Shown: in pieces, positions 1-5,066 of the stretch
Layout: each line of letters begins with the position of its first letter
Position numbering within the stretch: position 1 is the first letter of the stretch
Source of the DNA: an uncultured Planctomycetaceae bacterium
GTDB taxonomy: Bacteria; Planctomycetota; Planctomycetia; Pirellulales; Lacipirellulaceae
Reading direction: 5' to 3'
DNA: 6,699 bases
Assembly (NCBI GenBank): GCA_937860165.1
Contig: CALMBE010000750.1
Location: forward strand, 1-6,699
The notes under the pieces: model-generated
What the model saw: only the letters and a program-made list of their open reading frames with translations
Told to the model about the DNA's origin: nothing
Database searches by the model: none
Position numbers and translations under genes: made by a program

Positions 1-3
1 AGA

Positions 4-18
4 CGGCTGAGAAAGCCG
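4..18. other. Small hairpin at the left edge
   Basis: CGGCT (4-8) and AGCCG (14-18) form a 5-bp stem around GAGAA. It is not followed by a T-run on either strand, so a terminator role for a gene left of the window is only a guess. Confidence 0.25.
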
Positions 19-30
19 AATTCTCGGAAC

Positions 31-64
31 GTAGGCCGGAACAAGGTACTCCGCAGTTCCGGCA
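31..64 (+). repeat. REP-like palindrome, copy 1
   Basis: GCCGGAAC (35-42) pairs perfectly with GTTCCGGC (56-63) around a 13-nt loop that contains GGTACTCC (45-52). The whole unit, including the leading GTAGGCCGG, is repeated in inverted orientation at 142-176. Short GC-rich palindromes in inverted pairs in intergenic DNA are typical of REP/BIME elements, which in other bacteria are mobilised by REP-associated tyrosine transposases. No such transposase lies in this window. The REP label is inferred from structure and from my recollection of similar hairpins in planctomycete genomes. Confidence 0.7.
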
Positions 65-78
65 ATTCGAGGAAAAAC

Positions 79-110
79 GGCGCGAGTTTCGAGTTGCGTG
101 GCGCGAGTTT
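79..110 (+). repeat. Short direct repeat GGCGCGAGTTT
   Basis: The 11-mer GGCGCGAGTTT occurs at 79-89 and again at 100-110. A third, inverted copy of its first ten bases is AACTCGCGCC at 179-188, next to the second REP-like unit. The stretch between the copies, CGAGTTGCGTGG (90-101), also matches the complement of 173-184 with one mismatch. This suggests the whole 20-190 region was built by partial duplication and inversion of one repeat module. Confidence 0.55.
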
Positions 111-141
111 AAGATTTGTCAGGCACGCCTGCTGGTCACCC

Positions 142-176
142 TGCCGGAACTGCGGAGTACCTTGTTACCGGCCTAC
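142..176 (-). repeat. REP-like palindrome, copy 2 (inverted)
   Basis: Bases 142-166 are the exact reverse complement of 40-64 (25 of 25). The match continues through 168-176 against 31-39 after a single extra A at 167. Together the two units could form a long cruciform with a stem of about 34 bp and a loop of about 77 nt. The unit ends 31 bp from the rpoD terminator hairpin, so it lies just beyond the end of the dnaG-rpoD transcript. Confidence 0.7.
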
Positions 177-200
177 GCAACTCGCGCCTATTCACTCAAC

Positions 201-230
201 GAAAAAAGCCCCAACCTGGTGGTTGGGGCT
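201..230 (-). terminator. Rho-independent terminator of rpoD
   Basis: AGCCCCAACC (207-216) and GGTTGGGGCT (221-230) form a perfect 10-bp stem with a 4-nt loop. Read on the minus strand, the stem is followed directly by TTTTTC (206-201), the expected U-tract. The structure begins 29 bp past the rpoD stop codon. The plus-strand side has no T-run, so termination is expected only for minus-strand transcripts. Confidence 0.93.
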
Positions 231-259
231 CGTTGGTTTCCGTTGCAGGTCGAATTCGT

Positions 260-1975
260 TCACGCTGCTGCGAGTTGTTCCTCGGGGATTTCTTCCCACA
301 CTTCCTCGACGGCAAGCATTGGGCTGTCGGCCACGTATTCGCTCAACTCGCTGCTGCGGACTGGGTGTTGTAACTTGGACACCGCCTTAGCTTCGATTTG
401 TCGCACTCGCTCGCGGGTGACTTTGAAAATCCGGCCCACCTCTTCCAAGGTGTAGCAGTATCCGTCGGTCAGTCCATAACGCAGCTTGACAATCTCGCGT
501 TCACGAATCGTAAGCGTCTTCAGAAGCTCATCGATCTTTTCGCGGAGTAGGCCGTTGTTGGCGAGTTTCATGGGATTATCGGCATGCGAGTCTTCGACAA
601 ACTCTCCAAAACTGCAATCATCGCCTTCGCCGATGGGGCGATCGAGGCTCACGGGTGTGCGTCCGACATCCAAGACGTGCAGGCTTTCGTCGAGATCGAT
701 GCCCGCCGCTTCGGCAGTTTCTTCCTGCGTGGGCATGCGTCCCATCTCGTGCTGGAGCCGCTTGGCGGTTTGTTGCAACTTGCTCAAGACATCGATCATG
801 TGGACCGGAATGCGGATTGTGCGTGCTTGATCGGCAATCGCGCGCGTGATGGCTTGGCGAATCCACCACGTGGCATAGGTCGAGAACTTGAAGCCGCGGC
901 GATATTCATATTTATCGACCGCTCGCATGAGTCCGGTGTTCCCTTCTTGAATCAAGTCGAGAAAACTCAAGCCACGATTGCGGTACTTTTTGGCGATCGA
1001 GACGACCAGTCGCAGATTTCCACTAGAGAGCTCGCGCTTGACACGCTCGAACTCTCGCAATTGCTTGCGAAGTTGCTGACAACGTGTGCGGAGGCTCGAA
1101 GGGGTTTCCAAAGTGCGGAGCATGAGCTCTCGCAGCTCTTTCCGTACGGGGGCAATCCGCGCTGCGGGTGCATTCTCCAACTTCAATTCGTCGAGGTATT
1201 TTTGCAGTCGATCCATTTTCTGAGACAATTCTTCCAATTGCTTCATCATTGGTTGGACCCGCCGCGTGCGGAGGCTGAGTTCTTCGACCAACTGGAGCAT
1301 TTTTCCCCGCCGGCGGAGATAACAGCGCCGCGCGGCACGTTTTTCTTCCGCGCTGGCCCGGCGGCTCAGGAAAACGGCAAAGTCGCGTTGTTGGCATTGC
1401 ATTAGGTGTTGCAGCGTTTCTAGATTTACCGGCATCCGAGCCGAGACTTGCTCTTTGGTTAATCGCTCGGTGAGCGAAACCTTAATCGTGCGGTCGAAAG
1501 GTAATTCTCCCTTTTGAACCTTGACGAGTGTTTCCACCGTATTGGCCAACGCACAGAACGAACGCAACAAATTTCGACGGAACCGTTTGCGAGTGAGTTC
1601 GATTTTCTTAGCCAGGATGATTTCTTCTTCGCGGTTGAGAAGTGGGATTCGACACATTTGCGACAGATACATCCGAATTGGATCATCGGTCAGCTTCGGT
1701 AGTTCGTCCGTGAGGGAAAGGTCTCCCAGGGCCACTTCTTCGAGTTCGCGGCGAGAACTTCCGGGACCTTCCACAAAGTCGATTCGCAGGGCATCCATCA
1801 AATCGAGCAAACGCTCGACCTGGACGGAGTCAGTGCATTCATCGGGGAGGAAGGCATCGGCCTGTTGGTAGGTAAGATAGCCTTGCGAACGGGCCAACTC
1901 GGCCATTTCGCGGAAAGTCGTTTTTTTCTGGGACGAGGTGGAATTCGAGACTGGGCTAGTCGCTGCGGGTTTCAT
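260..1975 (-). CDS. rpoD: RNA polymerase principal sigma factor (sigma-70, RpoD)
   Basis: This 571-residue protein directs RNA polymerase core to housekeeping promoters. All sigma-70 regions can be seen. Region 1.1 is at about 18-70 ([13 protein letters not shown]). Region 1.2 is at 97-128 ([11 protein letters not shown]). A charged, arginine-rich, probably helical non-conserved segment spans about 129-312. Regions 2.1-2.4 are at about 313-393, including [15 protein letters not shown], the core-binding [20 protein letters not shown] and the -10-reading segment [14 protein letters not shown]. Region 3 is at 394-465, with the finger-like [10 protein letters not shown]. Region 4 is at about 475-545, where the helix-turn-helix [19 protein letters not shown] reads the -35 box. 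The presence of region 1.1 and of the HPVRS block after region 4 marks a primary rather than an alternative sigma factor. About 25 residues follow that block, ending in an acidic tail. The ATG start has a strong Shine-Dalgarno. The gene lies 66 bp downstream of dnaG and is probably co-transcribed with it. Confidence 0.97.
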   Translation of the reverse strand: MKPAATSPVSNSTSSQKKTTFREMAELARSQGYLTYQQADAFLPDECTDSVQVERLLDLMDALRIDFVEGPGSSRRELEEVALGDLSLTDELPKLTDDPIRMYLSQMCRIPLLNREEEIILAKKIELTRKRFRRNLLRSFCALANTVETLVKVQKGELPFDRTIKVSLTERLTKEQVSARMPVNLETLQHLMQCQQRDFAVFLSRRASAEEKRAARRCYLRRRGKMLQLVEELSLRTRRVQPMMKQLEELSQKMDRLQKYLDELKLENAPAARIAPVRKELRELMLRTLETPSSLRTRCQQLRKQLREFERVKRELSSGNLRLVVSIAKKYRNRGLSFLDLIQEGNTGLMRAVDKYEYRRGFKFSTYATWWIRQAITRAIADQARTIRIPVHMIDVLSKLQQTAKRLQHEMGRMPTQEETAEAAGIDLDESLHVLDVGRTPVSLDRPIGEGDDCSFGEFVEDSHADNPMKLANNGLLREKIDELLKTLTIREREIVKLRYGLTDGYCYTLEEVGRIFKVTRERVRQIEAKAVSKLQHPVRSSELSEYVADSPMLAVEEVWEEIPEEQLAAA

Positions 1976-1983
1976 ACTAGAAA

Positions 1984-1991
1984 CTCCTCCT
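1984..1991 (-). promoter_or_regulatory. Ribosome binding site of rpoD
   Basis: AGGAGGAG on the minus strand lies 8 nt before the ATG at 1975-1973. It is a near-perfect anti-16S match and fixes the rpoD start. It is much stronger than the site in front of dnaG, which would favour more RpoD than primase from a shared mRNA. A small GCAC/GTGC hairpin (1992-2004) abuts it upstream. Confidence 0.8.
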
Positions 1992-2041
1992 GCACTTCAT
2001 GTGCTTGTGGAAAAGCTGCGGGGGATCGCCGGTCAGACTTC

Positions 2042-3922
2042 TCACCCATCCGTGGGTGTGGAACCTGCCTGTCGGCGTTTGAGGTCGTTAAACAGTTCGG
2101 CCAATACCTCCTGTTCGTGTTGAGGGTCGAGTCCGGGTTGGTTAAGCTCCGCCAATCGGGTCTGATGACGGAGGGCCTGTTGTTGATTGCCAATGAGTTG
2201 CAATAAGTCCTGTAAGCGACGCTGGGGATCGCTGGTGAGTTTTTCACGGCCCAGTTCGTCGCAGTCGACCAACAGACTTTTCACAGCCGGGTCATCGCAG
2301 GCGAGCATGAGTTGATCGAAGGTGGGAATCTGGCCGTCGTGCATCAATTGCAGCGCTGCCGCATACACGGCCCGACAATGGGTATGACCAATTCCATCCT
2401 CCGCTAAGTGGTCGGCTAAGTGCGGCAAGATCGAAGGCTCGTGGATCAACAGTTCCAAGAGCTCGCGTTGCCACGGCTCGACGGGGGTTGGTCTGGTCTC
2501 GATTGGAAGTGCATCGTGTCCCCGGCGAGCAGGTCGCGACCGCTGTTCCCGGCGAAGGAACGTGAGTCGGACACGCAGAGTTTCTTCGCCGATGCCAAAC
2601 CGTCGAGCCAAGCGTGCGAGAACTTGTTGTTCGCGCACCAGATTGCTGGATGAAGTGCGAGCGCTGGTCGGCATGGCCCGAGCGAGTGTGCCGAGCAGTT
2701 CTTCCACCGCCAAACTTACGCGATGGGTTCCAGGGGCTGATTCCAATCCGTTGGTCACAGCAGCAATCTTATAATCGAGGGGGTCGAGAGATTGGGTGAG
2801 CCGCTCTCGAAAGGCTTCGCTTCCTTGCGATGAGATAACATCACATGGATCGGCCCCTGTTGGCAAGCTCAAAATCTTCAAATCGATTTCATGCGCGACA
2901 AAGAGTGCTAGCAATTCGTCGAGAATCTGCATCGTGCGACGTTGTCCAGCTTCATCGCCATCGAGCACGAGTGTAATGCTATCAGTAAATCGCTTGATGA
3001 TGGGTAGGTGTTTTTCTCCCAAGGCCGTCCCCAGGACTGCTACCGCGTTGCGAATCCCATGCTGATGGGCCATGATCACATCGGTATACCCTTCCATCAC
3101 TACTAGGCCATGTTCTTTGGCAATCGCTTCGCGGGCGAGGTCCAGGGCGTACAGCTCCGAGCTTTTGCTAAAAAGGGGAGACTCGGGGCTGTTGATGTAT
3201 TTGGCTTCGGTCCGCTCGGGATCGCTCGGAATGTGGCCTGGTAAAATTCTTCCCCCGAAGGCGATGGGGCGGGAACGTGCATCGCGGATCGAAAACAACA
3301 GTCGCCCCCGGAACCGATCGTAAAATCCCCCCGCCGAACGTCGTAGTACCAGTCCCACCCGTTCCAGCACTTCCGGTGAAAAGCTGCTGTTTGCGGATTG
3401 GCCAAGCAACCAGTCCCACTGATCCGGGGAAAAACCCAGGTGAAACGCGCGAACGCTGTCGTCGGTTAAGCCGCGGTCAGCAAGATATTGCCGGGCCGTC
3501 TCGGCCTCGGGTGCGGTCAGCAGACAGCGATGAAACTGCTCCTCGGCCCACGCCATGGCCGCCAACAAATTGCGTCGGTCGAATTGACTATCTCCACTGC
3601 TGGCCCCACTACTTGCTTGATGCGGCTTGGCCAGGATGATCCCCGCCCGGTCGGCCAGCATCTCCAGCGCTTCGCGAAATTCCAATCCCTCGATCCGCAT
3701 CAGAAAACTAAAGACATCGCCACCGATATCGCACACCCAGCACTTGAAGGATTGCCGCTCGGGATTGACCTGCATGCTGGGGCGTGAATCGTCGTGCCAA
3801 GGGCAGAGCCCGACAAAGTTTCGACCTAGGCGGCGCAGCGAGAGATAACTGCCAACCAGGTCGACGATATCGGTCGCCTGGCGCACCTGTTCCTTGGCAT
3901 CTTGCAGTTGGTGAAGCGACAC
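2042..3922 (-). CDS. dnaG: DNA primase
   Basis: This 626-residue enzyme makes the RNA primers for Okazaki fragments and leading-strand starts at the replication fork, working with the DnaB helicase. The N-terminal CHC2 zinc-binding domain has C40, H43, C61 and C64 (CPWH and CWVC), within the usual DnaG pattern. The catalytic core follows, with the basic block RFRGRLLFSIRD (203-214), FGGRIL (222-227) and KYINSPESPLF (241-251). The TOPRIM domain at about 270-350 carries the metal-binding acidic residues E277 (EGYTD), D321 and D323 (LDGDEAG). The C-terminal part from about 480 is helical, matches the usual helicase-interaction domain and is weakly conserved. Length is normal for the family. The start is GTG, with an in-frame stop (TGA) 9 nt upstream, so no longer form is possible. 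It is the first gene of the operon with rpoD; rpsU, which often precedes dnaG in proteobacteria, is absent. Confidence 0.97.
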   Translation of the reverse strand: MSLHQLQDAKEQVRQATDIVDLVGSYLSLRRLGRNFVGLCPWHDDSRPSMQVNPERQSFKCWVCDIGGDVFSFLMRIEGLEFREALEMLADRAGIILAKPHQASSGASSGDSQFDRRNLLAAMAWAEEQFHRCLLTAPEAETARQYLADRGLTDDSVRAFHLGFSPDQWDWLLGQSANSSFSPEVLERVGLVLRRSAGGFYDRFRGRLLFSIRDARSRPIAFGGRILPGHIPSDPERTEAKYINSPESPLFSKSSELYALDLAREAIAKEHGLVVMEGYTDVIMAHQHGIRNAVAVLGTALGEKHLPIIKRFTDSITLVLDGDEAGQRRTMQILDELLALFVAHEIDLKILSLPTGADPCDVISSQGSEAFRERLTQSLDPLDYKIAAVTNGLESAPGTHRVSLAVEELLGTLARAMPTSARTSSSNLVREQQVLARLARRFGIGEETLRVRLTFLRREQRSRPARRGHDALPIETRPTPVEPWQRELLELLIHEPSILPHLADHLAEDGIGHTHCRAVYAAALQLMHDGQIPTFDQLMLACDDPAVKSLLVDCDELGREKLTSDPQRRLQDLLQLIGNQQQALRHQTRLAELNQPGLDPQHEQEVLAELFNDLKRRQAGSTPTDG

Positions 3923-3934
3923 GGGGATAGTTCA

Positions 3935-3940
3935 TCCTCT
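3935..3940 (-). promoter_or_regulatory. Weak ribosome binding site of dnaG
   Basis: AGAGGA on the minus strand lies 12 nt before the GTG start at 3922-3920, which is somewhat far for a Shine-Dalgarno. An ATG (3935-3933) overlaps this site in another frame, but it is too close to be served by it and its frame encodes nothing recognisable. The weak site and GTG start suggest low translation, as is usual for primase. Confidence 0.45.
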
Positions 3941-3956
3941 TACTGGATTCGTGAAA

Positions 3957-3967
3957 CCACCATTAGA
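3957..3967 (-). repeat. TCTAATGGTG repeat, copy A, facing dnaG
   Basis: On the minus strand this reads TCTAATGGTGG, identical over 11 bases to copy B at 4481-4491. It sits between the short complementary arms ACTGG (3984-3980) and CCAGT (3946-3942). These arms are weak, 5 bp only. Confidence 0.55.
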
Positions 3968-3990
3968 TTCCGTCGGCGGCCAGTGAACAA
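3962..3990 (-). promoter_or_regulatory. Candidate sigma-70 promoter for dnaG-rpoD
   Basis: On the minus strand TTGTTC (3990-3985) and TCTAAT (3967-3962) are separated by 17 bp, resembling -35 and -10 boxes (3 of 6 and 5 of 6 matches to consensus). Transcription would begin near 3955, giving a leader of about 33 nt. The -10-like hexamer is also the first part of the repeated 10-mer TCTAATGGTG. Confidence 0.35.
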
Positions 3991-4039
3991 CCCTTCTGGG
4001 CACATGCACCAGGGCCGATCAAATATTCATTTTGGGGTG

Positions 4040-4073
4040 CCATGCTCACGCTGGTACTCCGGCGTGGGCATGG
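4040..4073 (+). repeat. REP-like hairpin of a second type
   Basis: CCATGCTCACGC (4040-4051) pairs with GCGTGGGCATGG (4062-4073) with a single T-G wobble. The stem continues inward through T-G, G-C and G-C to a TACT loop, giving about 15 bp. The apex contains GGTACTCC (4053-4060), the octamer also present in the REP-like units at 45-52 and, inverted, at 154-161, although the outer stems are unrelated. The hairpin lies at the point where the PIN-domain homology begins. Confidence 0.75.
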
Positions 4074-4333
4074 AATCGAGCAAGCATGCACCAACTTATC
4101 GGCGCCGTTTTATTGATCTGGTAAAGGCAATTGAATCGGATCCGGGCACTCTTGTCGTTCCAGCATCCGAAGCGTTCTTCCAAAGGGCAAGGGAGTTTTT
4201 CGGAAATCGGTCTGACAAATCCTGGTCATTAACCGATTGCATGAGCTTCGTTTTCATGGAAGATCACAACATAACGGAGGCGCTGACGGGAGACCACTAT
4301 TTCGCACAAGCTGGCTTTGGGGCTTTGCTTTGA
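4070..4333 (+). pseudogene. C-terminal remnant of a PIN-domain (VapC-like) nuclease
   Basis: The reading frame ending at 4333 encodes about 80 residues (from about 4091) that match the second half of PIN-domain proteins. It has a helix with YRRRFIDLVKAI, the strand LVVPAS, then DKSWSLTDCMSFVFM and ALTGDHYFAQAGF, which supply the third and fourth conserved acidic positions. The first half of the domain, with the DTSxW-like first aspartate and the central glutamate, is missing. PIN proteins are usually 130-150 residues metal-dependent RNases, often toxins of type II toxin-antitoxin pairs, and no antitoxin gene lies beside it. The frame stays open upstream into dnaG, but that part has no PIN character and runs through the REP-like hairpin. 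An ATG at 4070 lies in the hairpin arm and has no Shine-Dalgarno. Loss of two catalytic residues makes nuclease activity unlikely. I regard it as a decayed gene truncated at its 5' end. Confidence 0.75.
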
Positions 4334-4533
4334 GTTTCTCCGGATAATCGCAAGTCTCCGCTAGAGCGGAATGTGCAAGTGTAACGTGTCACAAGTTTTC
4401 AGTCGCAAGGTTAATTTACGGTTCTTTGGTCCGGTTGTACTCTCGTAACTCAACGGGATGGCAGCGTGGCCCAGTTTTGTTCTAATGGTGGGTTAAGCGA
4501 CACCCAGACCCACGGGCGGATTGTTTACGAGAT
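4334..4533. other. Gene-free stretch between the PIN remnant and the GNAT gene
   Basis: No coding region is apparent. It holds an interrupted palindrome, TCCGCT (4357-4362) and AGCGGA (4365-4370), and the TCTAATGGTG copy B. It also holds an imperfect inverted repeat around copy B: CTCGTAAC (4442-4449) with GTTTACGAG (4523-4531), and CGTGG (4465-4469) with CCACG (4510-4514). The DNA looks more AT-rich than dnaG or uvrB. Confidence 0.5.
4481..4499 (+). repeat. TCTAATGGTG repeat, copy B, facing the GNAT gene
   Basis: TCTAATGGTGGGTTAAGCG matches 4991-5009 at 16 of 19 positions, all three differences being transitions. It ends in GTTAAGC, which fits the GTTRRRY core of integron attC sites. It lies at the apex of an imperfect inverted repeat (arms 4442-4469 and 4510-4531). 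It begins 53 nt before the GNAT start. Confidence 0.6.
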
Positions 4534-4947
4534 GTGAACGGCGTGAACTCAATTGATTACAGGCTTGAACCTGCTCTGTCATGCACCGAATTCATTGACG
4601 TGCTTGTGCGATCAACCTTGGCCGAGCGCAGACCCGTCGGCGAACGTGACATCATCGAGTGCATGCTGCGGAATGCCGATGCGATTGTGACCGCCCGGAG
4701 CGGTGGGAAACTGGTCGGTGTGTCACGAGCGATTACAGATTTTGCCTACTGCACGTATTTATCCGACTTGGCAGTCGATAAAACTTTTCAACGTCGTGGG
4801 ATCGGTCAAGAACTGATGCGTAGAACGCACGAAGCTGCGGGGTTGCATACAAGATTGATTCTGCTGGCAGCCCCGACTGCGGCAAGCTACTATCCCCACG
4901 TCGGAATGGAGCGCCACGATTCTTGCTGGACGCTAAAAAGGGATTAG
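4534..4947 (+). CDS. GNAT family N-acetyltransferase
   Basis: This 137-residue, apparently intact protein belongs to the GNAT superfamily, which moves an acetyl group from acetyl-CoA to an amine. [10 protein letters not shown] (60-69) is the central strand. [20 protein letters not shown] (75-94) is motif A with the Q-R-R-G-I-G pyrophosphate-binding loop. [18 protein letters not shown] (108-125) is motif B with the usual tyrosines. The ending HDSCWTL is typical of a widespread small bacterial subfamily of unknown substrate. The length fits that subfamily, so no end is missing. The start is GTG at 4534 or GTG at 4543; the second gives [10 protein letters not shown], closer to what I recall of relatives. 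Neither has a good Shine-Dalgarno. The gene stands alone and is bracketed by an imperfect 19-bp direct repeat. It looks more AT-rich than its neighbours, which suggests acquisition. The substrate cannot be told from the sequence. Confidence 0.88.
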   Translation: MNGVNSIDYRLEPALSCTEFIDVLVRSTLAERRPVGERDIIECMLRNADAIVTARSGGKLVGVSRAITDFAYCTYLSDLAVDKTFQRRGIGQELMRRTHEAAGLHTRLILLAAPTAASYYPHVGMERHDSCWTLKRD

Positions 4948-4977
4948 CTCGTTCGAAGATTTGGCCATCGTCTCCTT

Positions 4978-5060
4978 CGCTCTAATCTGGTCTAATGGTG
5001 AGTTGGGCGCTACGATTTGAGCGTCGGTAGTATCACTCAATCGGGGGCGAGTCGCCCCGA
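4978..5060 (+). promoter_or_regulatory. uvrB leader with overlapping inverted repeats
   Basis: Three stems are possible. CGCTCTAATC (4978-4987) pairs with GATTTGAGCG (5014-5023), 9 of 10 bp. CGATTTGAG (5013-5021) pairs with CTCAATCG (5036-5043) with one bulge. GGGGC (5044-5048) pairs with GCCCC (5054-5058), extended by outer pairs 5041-5060 and 5042-5059 with a bulged G at 5043. The first and second exclude each other, and the second and third compete for 5041-5043. The last ends 6 nt before the uvrB ATG, covering the position where a Shine-Dalgarno should lie. No convincing promoter or known damage-response operator could be identified. Confidence 0.35.
4991..5009 (+). repeat. TCTAATGGTG repeat, copy C, facing uvrB
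   Basis: TCTAATGGTGAGTTGGGCG is the partner of copy B, exactly 510 bp downstream. It ends in GTTGGGC, again fitting GTTRRRY. It lies in the loop of the 4978-5023 inverted repeat and is preceded directly by a similar decamer, TCTAATCTGG (4981-4990). Confidence 0.6.
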
Positions 5061-5066
5061 CGTGCC

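Noticed and set aside
94..455. Overlapping open frames on the plus strand over the repeat region and rpoD 3' end
   Set aside because: They run through the REP-like unit, the terminator and antisense rpoD, and encode low-complexity shadow translations.
584..1405. 273-codon open frame on the plus strand opposite rpoD
   Set aside because: It lies wholly antisense to a well-conserved sigma factor. Its sequence resembles no family and is explained by the codon bias of rpoD; no Shine-Dalgarno was noted.
3708..3935. Alternative ATG start for a frame overlapping the dnaG 5' end
   Set aside because: The ATG overlaps the only Shine-Dalgarno-like sequence and opens a frame different from dnaG. The zinc-binding motif confirms the GTG frame as real.
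3902..4069. Upstream extension of the PIN remnant frame into dnaG
   Set aside because: The translation has no PIN-domain character and crosses a REP-like hairpin and the dnaG promoter region; the frame is open by chance.
4357..4370. Palindrome TCCGCT-AG-AGCGGA as a terminator after the PIN remnant
   Set aside because: The loop would be only 2 nt and no T-run follows on either strand; it could at most be a protein-binding site.
4442..4531. Classical integron attC site around copy B
   Set aside because: The GTTRRRY core is present and the arms pair, but the outer arms (CTCGTAAC and GTTTACGAG) do not fit RYYYAAC/GTTRRRY, so I do not annotate it as attC without a covariance search.
5003..5033. 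Promoter for uvrB (TTGGGC and TAGTAT)
   Set aside because: The boxes match consensus poorly (3 of 6 and 4 of 6) and the 19-bp spacing is suboptimal; not better than chance.
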